A stretch of DNA of 15,556 nt, taken from Bacteroidales bacterium UBA7574 (GTDB lineage: Bacteria; Bacteroidota; Bacteroidia; Bacteroidales; Paludibacteraceae). The stretch lies in contig DLLA01000030.1 in the NCBI GenBank assembly GCA_002479035.1, positions 10,402 through 25,957 on the forward strand, read 5' to 3'. A model generated the notes under the pieces. That model searched no databases and had not been told where the DNA came from. It saw only the letters and a program-made list of their open reading frames with translations. Below, piece after piece: positions 1 to 7,343 of the stretch. Positions within the stretch are counted from its first letter, which is position 1; each line of letters opens with the position of its first letter. The translations under genes were made by a program, and so were the position numbers.

Positions 1-1
1 C

Positions 2-1045
2 CCTGTGGGCAAGCCGCTGAAGAATGCACAAGGCTACATCTTCCAGCCCAAAGAGAACGACACGCTGCAATTGGTATTCAAGCACCCCAAGTTCCCGACC
101 ACCGATGTCAGCACGCCGCTCAACCTCTACGCGCCTGCCGACCCGACGCACACGTGGGATGCCAACTGGAACCTCGTGGGTAACCCCTATATGAGTTACT
201 ACGACCTCGACAGCATCATGAACGGCGGCTTCAACTACCCCGTCATCTGCTGGAACGGCACAGGCTACGACACCTATCGCCCGGGCGACGACCACTACCA
301 CTTCCTGCCGTTTGAGGCGTTCTTCGTGCAGAACGCCAAGTTGTCGCAGATGACCTTCCCCATCTCGGGACGCGAGACACGTATCCAGGCGAACAAGAAG
401 TTGTACGGCGACGACAAGCAGCCCGCTGCTGCCCCTGCCCGTCAGGCATACGCCAACACATCTAACGACGGACGTCAGGTTATCAACCTCACACTCAGCG
501 ATGATGCCTATACCGACCGCACGCGCGTAGTGTTCAACGCGGCTGCCGCCACAGGCTACGAGTTAGGCACCGATGCCGTCAAGTTCTTTGCCGGCAACCC
601 GTCGCCAGTACAACTCTACACCATCGGCGCACTCAACGAGGAGTACAGCATCAACGAGCGACCTGCCACCGCCAACGGTGAAGTCATCCGCATAGGCTAC
701 TACGCACCCCAAGCAGGCATGCTGACACTCTCGGCAGCACGCATGGACACCACCGTCTGCATCTACGACAACCAACTGCACCAAGAGGTGGACCTCGCAA
801 CAGGCGACTACACCTTCTACTCCGAGGCTGGGCACAACCGTACCCGCTTCTCGCTGGCAGCCAAGGCGCCGGGCATCACCACCTCAGTGGACGACCTGAC
901 GGAGGCAGAGGCGGCAGATGTGACCGTCTATACCACCACGGGTGTGCTGGTGGCTGAGCACGCTGCCTTGGACGACTTGCACCTCGCAGCAGGCGTGTAT
1001 CTCGTGAAGACGAATATGGGTACCAAGAAAATAGTAGTGCGATGA
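2..1045 (+). CDS. C-terminal part of a large exported surface protein with T9SS-like sorting tail (5' end outside window)
   Basis: The reading frame is already open at base 2, so the gene begins upstream of the window; the GTG at 5 is an ordinary Val codon. About 347 residues are visible. They include WNLVGNPY (near residue 56), a phrase common in large Bacteroidales cell-surface proteins, then beta-rich sequence of alternating polar and hydrophobic residues with many Thr, Tyr and Asp. The last ~50 residues run VTVYTTTGVLVAE, LAAGVYLVKT, TKKIVVR. This resembles the T9SS type A sorting domain, in which a GxYxVK turn is followed by a basic/hydrophobic end. I infer secretion through the outer membrane and cell-surface anchoring. 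The ligand or enzymatic role cannot be told from this fragment. Its stop overlaps the next start (ATGA, 1042-1045), implying co-translation with the following surface protein. Confidence 0.8.
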   Translation, partial: PVGKPLKNAQGYIFQPKENDTLQLVFKHPKFPTTDVSTPLNLYAPADPTHTWDANWNLVGNPYMSYYDLDSIMNGGFNYPVICWNGTGYDTYRPGDDHYHFLPFEAFFVQNAKLSQMTFPISGRETRIQANKKLYGDDKQPAAAPARQAYANTSNDGRQVINLTLSDDAYTDRTRVVFNAAAATGYELGTDAVKFFAGNPSPVQLYTIGALNEEYSINERPATANGEVIRIGYYAPQAGMLTLSAARMDTTVCIYDNQLHQEVDLATGDYTFYSEAGHNRTRFSLAAKAPGITTSVDDLTEAEAADVTVYTTTGVLVAEHAALDDLHLAAGVYLVKTNMGTKKIVVR

Positions 1046-3705
1046 GACCCAACCTGTTGCATATTATCGCACTGACGGGCGCATTGCTGGGGAGTGTGTC
1101 GGCACTGGCCGACTTCAACCCCGACAACCCGCCAGAGCCGTTAGTCACGCGCAGGCTGACCGTGGGGGTCACACCCTCGGACGCAGGCCGCGCTTACGGA
1201 GAGGGCAACTACCGCGTGGGAGAGGAGGTACAACTCAGCACTGACTCCAACGCCTACTATGTCTTCCAATACTGGTCCCTCAATGGCGTGCAATACTCCA
1301 CCGGGCGGACATTCACCTACACCATGGGCGACTCGGCGGTCACCTTCATAGCGCACTACAAGTACGACAAACCCGTCATTCCCGACAAGCCTTTCGACCC
1401 GGGCAACCCGCCCGAACCGTTTGTATCACAACTGGTGAAGGTAACTGCCACCCCGCCCGAGGGCGGCTACACACAGGGCTCCGGCACCTATCGGGCAGGC
1501 ACCACGGTAGCGATAGGCGTGACCCCGTACACCCAGTACGCCTTCGGCGGGTGGACACTCAACGGACGTCCTTATCCCGAGATGGGCACGCAGTTCCTCT
1601 ACACGGTGGGCGACTCGGCAGCGTACTTCGAGGCACGCCTGATTGAGAAGCACCTCATCACCGTCAAGACGCACCCGCGGGCTGCCGGCATCAGCACCAT
1701 GACGGTGGGCGGCACCACCATGGACAACGAGATACTCATCCCGGGCGAACAGGTGCTGCTCTCCACCACAGGCAACCCCGACTACCGTTTCCGCCATTGG
1801 ACCCTCAACGGAAAACCATACAACACATCCGTCTCGTGCAACTACACGATGGGCGACACAACCGCCTCATTCGTAGCCGTTTACGACTATATCGGCACAG
1901 GCGACACCACCGTGTTCAACCCCACCAATCCCCCCGAACCCACCCTCCATCAGGATGTGTTTGTCAAGGTCATCTCGGCGACGCCCGACAAGGGGACGGT
2001 CACCGGCACAGGCACCTATCCCTTTGCCTCACAGGTCACTATCACTGCCAACCCCCTGTCCGGCTATGTGTTCCGCTATTGGAAAGACAATGGCAGCAAC
2101 CAGACCCCGCGCACGATAGTCGCCACGATGACCGACACCTTGTTTATAGCCTACTTCGGCAACGACACCTGCCGTATCGACACCACCATCTGCTACGGCG
2201 AGACCCTGCAGGTGGGCGATACCATTCTCAGCCAAACGGGGCACCGCGAGTTTCAGACACGCCGACCCGACGGGCTATACACTTGGAATATCGTGGACCT
2301 GACAGTCTGGCACCCCATGAGCAGCACCATGAATGCCACCATCTGCCAGGGCGATACATTCCGCTACGAAGGCGGAGAGTACACAGCAGCGGGCACGTAT
2401 GTGGACACGCTGCTCAACCCCTTCGGGTGCGACAGCATTGTCACATTGCACCTCACCGTGAATCCCACCTACGACACCACTATCGTCGCATCTATCTGTG
2501 CATCAGAGCGTTACGAAGCAAACGGATTCTCTGTCAGTACCCCGGGTGAGTATGTACACTACATGACCACCGCTCGGGGCTGCGACAGCATTGTGCACCT
2601 CTCGCTCACCGTGCACGAGGAATACGACTCCACCATCGTGGCACGTATCTGCCGCGGTGAGACCTACAATCTCAACGGGTTCAATGTCACAGAAGCGGGT
2701 GAATACACCCTCGAACTGAAATCCCAATATGGGTGCGACAGCATCATGCACCTCGCGTTGACCGTGGATAGTGTGCCTACCGTCTTCTACTACGACAGCA
2801 TCTGCGAGGGCGAGGCCTACGCATGGCGCGACAGCACCTACGCCCTCACCGGCCGCTATTGGGACCGCGAACCAACCGACACCGTCGCCTGCGGATATAT
2901 CCTCCACGAACTCAACCTCCTTGTGCACCCGCAACTGCAAGTACATTACAGCGAGCAGTCGTTCATCCTCTGCCAGTCGGCGGAGCGTCCTACGGTGCGC
3001 GTTGCCGTCACGGCAGGCAGTCCGTCAGGCTATTCCCTGGCACTCGTGGACTCCGCCACACAGCGGCAAGCCGTCTGGACAGACCTGCCCTTCACAGGCA
3101 GCATCACCGTGCCCGAGTTGCCCGACACCCTCTTCCCCGGCTACTATGCGCTTATCGTCACCATACAAGACTCGTTCTGCAACGACCTTGCCACCACCCT
3201 GCACCTGCAGGTCAACTATGCCGCCGACTCGCTCATCACACAGCGGTGGGGCGACCTCCTTGCCGTGCGCAAGACCGCCTACGACCGCTACGGGGGCTTC
3301 ACTGCCTACCAATGGTATCGCGACGGACTGCCGTTGGCAGGCGAGACGGCATCCACGCTCTATCGCCCCGCCGAGGGCTTGGAGGGCAGCACCTGGCAGG
3401 TAGAGGTCACACGCACCGTTGACGGGGTGACACTCATCTCATGCCCGTTCACGCCTACACCGCAGCCTGCCACGGTCACCCTGGTCATCACGCCTACTGC
3501 CACCACCGCCAAGGCTCCACTGCGGGTGCGGGCGGCGCAGGACGGGCAACTCACCACCTACAACCGCGAGGGCATCACAATAGGCTCCACACCGGTCTTG
3601 GCGGGCGACAACCGCGTCAGTGCACCCGCCGCATCGGGCATCTACCTCATGCAACTTACCACATCATCGGGTGAACGATACATACAGAAAATACTTGTGT
3701 ACTAA
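1042..3705 (+). CDS. Exported multi-repeat surface protein with InlB-like repeats and T9SS-like tail
   Basis: 887 residues. The start ATG at 1042 overlaps the upstream stop and leads into a signal peptide (residues 1-23, basic then hydrophobic, ending ALA). Four beta-rich repeats of the divergent InlB B-repeat type lie at about 39-109, 132-203, 206-284 and 306-374, each with a W-x-x-NG or W-x-DNG core and, in three, YT(M/V)GD. Proline linkers of the form F(N/D)PxNPPEP occur at 24-33, 118-126 and 292-300. A second series with about 50-residue pitch (about 380-423, 431-475, 481-526, 531-577, 584-630) carries a leading IC and, in the middle three, GCDSI followed by LTV, so each repeat has a Cys pair that could form a disulphide. 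The final ~65 residues (NREG, ASGIYLMQL, IQKILVY) resemble a T9SS sorting tail. I infer a surface adhesin or stalk-like protein; no catalytic motif is visible. It probably shares a transcript with both neighbours. Confidence 0.85.
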   Translation: MRPNLLHIIALTGALLGSVSALADFNPDNPPEPLVTRRLTVGVTPSDAGRAYGEGNYRVGEEVQLSTDSNAYYVFQYWSLNGVQYSTGRTFTYTMGDSAVTFIAHYKYDKPVIPDKPFDPGNPPEPFVSQLVKVTATPPEGGYTQGSGTYRAGTTVAIGVTPYTQYAFGGWTLNGRPYPEMGTQFLYTVGDSAAYFEARLIEKHLITVKTHPRAAGISTMTVGGTTMDNEILIPGEQVLLSTTGNPDYRFRHWTLNGKPYNTSVSCNYTMGDTTASFVAVYDYIGTGDTTVFNPTNPPEPTLHQDVFVKVISATPDKGTVTGTGTYPFASQVTITANPLSGYVFRYWKDNGSNQTPRTIVATMTDTLFIAYFGNDTCRIDTTICYGETLQVGDTILSQTGHREFQTRRPDGLYTWNIVDLTVWHPMSSTMNATICQGDTFRYEGGEYTAAGTYVDTLLNPFGCDSIVTLHLTVNPTYDTTIVASICASERYEANGFSVSTPGEYVHYMTTARGCDSIVHLSLTVHEEYDSTIVARICRGETYNLNGFNVTEAGEYTLELKSQYGCDSIMHLALTVDSVPTVFYYDSICEGEAYAWRDSTYALTGRYWDREPTDTVACGYILHELNLLVHPQLQVHYSEQSFILCQSAERPTVRVAVTAGSPSGYSLALVDSATQRQAVWTDLPFTGSITVPELPDTLFPGYYALIVTIQDSFCNDLATTLHLQVNYAADSLITQRWGDLLAVRKTAYDRYGGFTAYQWYRDGLPLAGETASTLYRPAEGLEGSTWQVEVTRTVDGVTLISCPFTPTPQPATVTLVITPTATTAKAPLRVRAAQDGQLTTYNREGITIGSTPVLAGDNRVSAPAASGIYLMQLTTSSGERYIQKILVY

Positions 3706-3711
3706 CTATTC

Positions 3712-3717
3712 AGGAGG
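3712..3717 (+). promoter_or_regulatory. Strong Shine-Dalgarno sequence
   Basis: AGGAGG ends 7 nt before the ATG at 3725. This fixes the start of the OmpA-family gene, whose frame is also open upstream to 3620 inside the previous gene. Such a full anti-SD match is atypical for Bacteroidota, where initiation usually relies on A-rich, unstructured leaders. Confidence 0.8.
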
Positions 3718-3724
3718 ACTACAA

Positions 3725-5584
3725 ATGAAAAGAATCATCTATGGCATATTGTTGCTGCTCCTGTTTGCAGTGGGTACACAGGCACAGGACAACCGCCCTA
3801 CCAACTATCTCGGCTTCGACGCAGGCGGCGGCTATTCGCACCTCTTCTTCGGCAATGTCTGGCAGCCCTGCAACGGCGTTGCCAAGCCCCTGTCCGGCTG
3901 GGGTGTCACAGGCTCCGTATTCTACGAACTGGAATACCGGCATTTCCTTTTCCATACGGGGTTCGGTGTGGACTACCTCACGAGCAGCAATCTCCTGCCC
4001 GTGACCGACCACACCGCATCTATCGTGGAGTACCCGTCTATGGCATACCACTACTCGTTCTCCAACTTCCGCGAGACCACTTCCTACGGCGTGGGATATG
4101 TGCCTGTCATGGTGGGTGGCGGATGGCGGCAGGCCTATTTCCTCGTGGGTGCCAAGGTCGGACTATTGCCTTTTGGCGGCAAGACCATCAGCCAATCCGA
4201 TGTCGAGATATGGGCAGAAGACGATGACATCATCGACCCGCTCCATGGGCTCGACACCCATGATATGCGCGAGTTCCACATCAGCGGCACCTCGCAAACC
4301 GTCGATTTCTCGCGACTCAATGTCATGCTTTCCGCCGAAGTGGGTTTCAACCTCAGCAAGCGGGCATGGGCAAGCGAAAAGGAACTCAAGAAGATGGACC
4401 GTGCCCAACGCTATCGCAATATGCGCAAGAAGAAGTCGCTCCGCGACCTCACGCACGTGCGTCTTGCCCTGTTTGCAGACTATGGCATCTCCAATCTCCA
4501 TACCTACCGGCCCAACCCCGTACCCTTCGGCACGGAGCCTGACGGCGGCATTGTGGGCTTCAGCAGTCTCACTGACCTGCGTCCCTACTCTATGCTGGGC
4601 TATTCCGAACACCGGGAGGCGGCCCTCAACAATCTCCTCGTAGGTGTCAAACTGAAAGTCCTCTTCGAGTTGCCCAAGAAAGTGCGCAAGAAAGACCCCG
4701 TGGCATACCCGTATGTCTATGTCTATACGCACGACGAAGTCACGCAGAAACCACTGCCGGGCACCCGCGTGCAAATCACCAATGCCACCACCGGCAAGGT
4801 GCGTCTTGACAAGCCCACAGATGCCAAAAGGGCGCGTGTCGGCAAAGGATTGCCCGCCGGACCGTACCAAATCTACGTGGCACGCAACGGCTATCTGCCG
4901 CACGACACCATCCGCTTTGAGCACCGCGACGACTACGACACGCTCCGCGTAGCACTCTACCCGTCGTCACCGCTCGCGGCTACGGTCACCGATGCACGGT
5001 CATTGCGCCCCGTGGCGGCACAAGTCACCATCACCACGCTGGATGGCACACTCGTGGCTGCTACCACCACCGACTCGCTCAACAACGTGCTCTCCACCTC
5101 CGTGGACAACCGTCTGCCGTATATCGTCCAGGCGACAGCCGATGCCTACGAACCGTTCCTCGACACCATCGCACCGCTCACCGCGGCTGTCAATGTGGCG
5201 ATGGAACCCAAGGTCATTCGCTCATTCGTGCTGCACAATATGTACTTCGCCACAGCCAAGACCACTATTCTGCCATCGTCAGAAAAGGCACTTCACGAAC
5301 TCCTCGACTTCCTGCGCGAGAATCCCGAAGTCACCATTCGCATCATCGGTCACACCGACGATGTGGGCTCCGAGGCCTCCAACCAGACCCTCTCCGAAGG
5401 GCGTGCCAAGAGCGTTCGGCAGGCGATGATTAAGCGCGGTATCGACGGCAAACGTATCAAGACCGCCGGACGAGGCGAGAACGACCCCATCGTGCCCAAC
5501 GACTCCGACCATCACCGCCAAATGAACCGCCGCGTGGAAATCGAGATACTCTCAGGCTCCGTCAAGGCGACAACCGCCTTGTAG
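3725..5584 (+). CDS. OmpA-family outer membrane protein with N-terminal barrel-like region and carboxypeptidase-regulatory-like domains
   Basis: 619 residues from the ATG at 3725, chosen because AGGAGG precedes it and it opens a clean signal peptide (residues 1-20, MKRIIYGILLLLLFAVGTQA, then QD). Residues ~25-315 alternate aromatic/Gly strands and probably form an outer-membrane beta-barrel, with a basic insert at 211-240 (KKK, RNMRKKK). Residues ~327-412 resemble a carboxypeptidase-regulatory-like domain (PLPGTRVQI, LPAGPYQIYV), and ~416-492 look like a second, related beta domain. The C-terminus (~500-609) is an OmpA peptidoglycan-binding domain: MYFATAKTTI, GHTDDVGS, N553, LSEGRA and RRVEIEI, with D545 and R560 at the expected peptidoglycan-contact positions. 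It should tie the outer membrane to the cell wall. Its place after two T9SS-type cargo genes suggests a role in displaying or anchoring them, but that is inference. A terminator follows. Confidence 0.88.
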   Translation: MKRIIYGILLLLLFAVGTQAQDNRPTNYLGFDAGGGYSHLFFGNVWQPCNGVAKPLSGWGVTGSVFYELEYRHFLFHTGFGVDYLTSSNLLPVTDHTASIVEYPSMAYHYSFSNFRETTSYGVGYVPVMVGGGWRQAYFLVGAKVGLLPFGGKTISQSDVEIWAEDDDIIDPLHGLDTHDMREFHISGTSQTVDFSRLNVMLSAEVGFNLSKRAWASEKELKKMDRAQRYRNMRKKKSLRDLTHVRLALFADYGISNLHTYRPNPVPFGTEPDGGIVGFSSLTDLRPYSMLGYSEHREAALNNLLVGVKLKVLFELPKKVRKKDPVAYPYVYVYTHDEVTQKPLPGTRVQITNATTGKVRLDKPTDAKRARVGKGLPAGPYQIYVARNGYLPHDTIRFEHRDDYDTLRVALYPSSPLAATVTDARSLRPVAAQVTITTLDGTLVAATTTDSLNNVLSTSVDNRLPYIVQATADAYEPFLDTIAPLTAAVNVAMEPKVIRSFVLHNMYFATAKTTILPSSEKALHELLDFLRENPEVTIRIIGHTDDVGSEASNQTLSEGRAKSVRQAMIKRGIDGKRIKTAGRGENDPIVPNDSDHHRQMNRRVEIEILSGSVKATTAL

Positions 5585-5617
5585 TCAGCCTTCTGTATCA
5601 CCGCGACTATGATATTC

Positions 5618-5657
5618 ACGGCTGCCCGACCTGCAAGTTTGGCAGCCGTTCTTCTTG
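5618..5657 (+). terminator. Rho-independent terminator of the surface-protein cluster
   Basis: A 9-bp perfect stem ACGGCTGCC (5618-5626) / GGCAGCCGT (5641-5649) with a 14-nt loop is followed by the T-rich tract TTCTTCTTG. It lies 33 nt after the OmpA-family stop codon. Confidence 0.85.
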
Positions 5658-5714
5658 AAAATTAACGGTCAGTTATACAGGGCAAAGCATATCATTTCGA
5701 GGGAATGGCGCGAT

Positions 5715-5747
5715 GACCCGCGACAGACCCGCGATAGACCCGCGACA
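5715..5747. repeat. Three tandem 11-bp repeats
   Basis: GACCCGCGAYA is repeated three times without a gap (5715-5725, 5726-5736, 5737-5747; Y is C, T, C). It sits about 30 bp upstream of the -33 element of the miaA-operon promoter. The 11-bp unit matches roughly one helical turn, so the copies face the same side of the DNA. Function unknown. Confidence 0.8.
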
Positions 5748-5775
5748 AAGTCAGGGAAAGAGCAGGTGGATTTCA

Positions 5776-5807
5776 TTTGTGTATATTCACAAAAATCACT
5801 AACTTTG
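5776..5807 (+). promoter_or_regulatory. Bacteroidota sigma-ABfr-type promoter
   Basis: TTTG at 5776-5779 (-33 element), a 20-nt spacer, then TAACTTTG at 5800-5807 (-7 element), an exact match to TAnnTTTG. Transcription should start near 5813, about 75 nt before the ATG at 5887. It probably drives the four-gene pRiA4b-like / miaA / PKD lipoprotein / glycogen synthase operon. Confidence 0.85.
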
Positions 5808-5886
5808 TGGGCTCTATTGTGCCATACCTTGCAGATTGGCATAAGAATTGCGGGCGGATAGACAATGATTATATCAACGACAGACT

Positions 5887-6441
5887 ATGATATACAAAAT
5901 TACTTTTTCGTGCGACGAGGTGGAGGGTTTCCGCCGTGTGTTCGAGGCAGACAGCGAGGCTACGTTTCTCGACCTGCACCGTGCTATATTGAAGAGCGTC
6001 AAGTATCCGGACGACCAGATGACATCGTTCTATATGTGCAACGACCGCTGGGAGAAAGAGCAGGAGGTTACGCTTGTGGAGATGGGCAACAACTTCGAGT
6101 ACGACAATATGGTGATGGAGTCCACGCACCTGAGCGACCTGTTGGAAGAGCAAGGGCAGCGGCTCATCTACGTGTTTGACCCGATGTTTGAGCGTTGTTT
6201 CTTCGGCAACCTGACGGAGATACTGCCGGGCACCTGCGACGAGGTGAAGTGCGTGGAGTCGAAAGGCAAAGCACCCAAGCAGTTGCAGACGGAGGACGCG
6301 ATGGACGCATTGACGGCCAAGGGCGGCAAGGACGACATAGGACTGGACGAGGACTTCTACGGCGACAGCCAGTATGATGACGGCGACCTTGACGCGGAGG
6401 GCTTCCAAGACCTGAGTTTCGACGATGGGTCGATGTTCTGA
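5887..6441 (+). CDS. pRiA4b ORF-3-like (IS1096 passenger TnpR-like) family protein
   Basis: 184 residues. The N-terminal ~130 residues fit the pRiA4b ORF-3-like fold (Pfam PRiA4_ORF3 family): YKITFSCDEVEGFRRVFEA, then FLDLHRAILKSVKY, a FYMCNDRW segment and LIYVFDPMFERCFF. In known members this fold starts with a strand, an LHxAI helix and an aromatic strand. The tail (~147-184) is strongly acidic (GLDEDFYGD, DDGDLDAEGF, DDGSMF) and likely disordered. The biochemical role of the family is unclear and the transposon-derived name is not evidence of mobility here. The stop overlaps the miaA start by one base (TGATG), so the two are translationally coupled. It is the first gene after the 5776-5807 promoter. 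The family call rests on pattern recognition only. Confidence 0.75.
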   Translation: MIYKITFSCDEVEGFRRVFEADSEATFLDLHRAILKSVKYPDDQMTSFYMCNDRWEKEQEVTLVEMGNNFEYDNMVMESTHLSDLLEEQGQRLIYVFDPMFERCFFGNLTEILPGTCDEVKCVESKGKAPKQLQTEDAMDALTAKGGKDDIGLDEDFYGDSQYDDGDLDAEGFQDLSFDDGSMF

Positions 6442-7343
6442 TGCCGACATTGGTGGTCATATTGGGACCGACGGGTGTGGGCAAGACGGACGAGAGTCTG
6501 CGTCTGGCACGTCTGTACGGATGCCCGATAGTGAGTGCCGATTCGCGTCAGATATACCGCGATTTGCCTATCGGTACGGCGGCTCCCACGCAGGAGGAGC
6601 AGCAGGAGATATGCCACTATTTCGTTGGTTGTAAGGTACTTACGGAGACATACAGCGCGGGTCAGTATGCGCGCGACTGCTGGGAACTATTAGAGGAACT
6701 ATTCAAGACGCACGACCATGTGGTGATGGTGGGGGGGAGTATGATGTATGTGGACGCCGTCTGCCGCGGATTGGACGATATACCTGAGGTGCCGGTGGCT
6801 GTACGTGAGGCTGTACGTGCTGATTATCAGCGCAACGGGTTGGCGTGGTTGCAGGCAGAAGTGGAGCGGTTAGACCCCGATTATTGGGCGGAGGTGGACA
6901 GACAGAACCCGCAACGCTTGATGCATTGTGTGGAGGTTTGTCGGGTGAGCGGGCAGCCGTATTCGGTGTTTCGCCGCAACGGGAAGCCCAATCGGCAGAA
7001 CAATATCGCGAGGGGGTTTGATATAGAAGAGGTGATGATAGAGCGACCCCGCGAGGAATTGTACGACCGTATCAACCGCCGTGTGGACAAGATGCTCGAA
7101 ATGGGGCTGCTGGATGAAGCCAAACGTGCCTTCGAGATGCTGAATATATCCCTTGACCCGCTGCCCGAAGGCGTAAATGAGGTACTGCCCAATAGCGTTA
7201 ACACTGTGGGTTACAAGGAGTTGCTGCGGTATTTTCGCGGCGAATGGACGCTTGACCGTGCCGTGGAGATGATAAAACAAAACAGTCGCCATTATGCCAA
7301 AAGGCAGATGACATGGTGGCGCAACAAGCAAAAAACGATATGA
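6441..7343 (+). CDS. miaA: tRNA dimethylallyltransferase (i6A37 synthesis)
   Basis: 300 residues, a usual length for MiaA. It transfers a dimethylallyl group from DMAPP to N6 of A37 in tRNAs reading UNN codons, stabilising codon-anticodon pairing in the cytosol. Visible motifs: P-loop GPTGVGKT (9-16), SADSRQIYRDLPIGTAAPT (32-50) with the catalytic-type Asp34 and the RQIY substrate element, VGGSMMYVDAV (97-107), DRQNPQRLMHCVEV (153-166, the DxxNPxR element) and the C-terminal TVGYKEL...IKQNSRHYAKRQMTWWR block (255-294), where RHYAKRQ is the tRNA-binding signature. The start overlaps the upstream stop by one base, and its own stop overlaps the next start (ATGA at 7340-7343). It lacks a promoter of its own and should depend on the one at 5776. 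Confidence 0.96.
   Translation: MPTLVVILGPTGVGKTDESLRLARLYGCPIVSADSRQIYRDLPIGTAAPTQEEQQEICHYFVGCKVLTETYSAGQYARDCWELLEELFKTHDHVVMVGGSMMYVDAVCRGLDDIPEVPVAVREAVRADYQRNGLAWLQAEVERLDPDYWAEVDRQNPQRLMHCVEVCRVSGQPYSVFRRNGKPNRQNNIARGFDIEEVMIERPREELYDRINRRVDKMLEMGLLDEAKRAFEMLNISLDPLPEGVNEVLPNSVNTVGYKELLRYFRGEWTLDRAVEMIKQNSRHYAKRQMTWWRNKQKTI

Larger units (their letters stand above)
5585..5886. other. Intergenic region: terminator, 11-bp tandem repeats, promoter
   Basis: 302 nt between the OmpA-family gene and the pRiA4b-like gene. It holds an intrinsic terminator (5618-5650), three 11-bp tandem repeats (5715-5747) and a Bacteroidota-type promoter (5776-5807). An open frame at 5655-5861 runs through all of the last two signals and has no recognisable protein features, so I do not call it a gene. 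Confidence 0.75.

Noticed and set aside
3620..3724. Longer start for the OmpA-family gene
   Set aside because: It would bury the signal peptide 35 residues inside the protein and ignore the AGGAGG/ATG pair.
5655..5861. A 68-codon open frame between the OmpA-family gene and the miaA operon
   Set aside because: It spans the tandem repeats and the promoter and shows no protein-like features.
5887..6441. A mobile element passenger gene, from the family name IS1096 passenger TnpR-like
   Set aside because: There is no transposase, terminal inverted repeat or target duplication nearby, and the gene is translationally coupled to miaA, so it is treated as a chromosomal gene.
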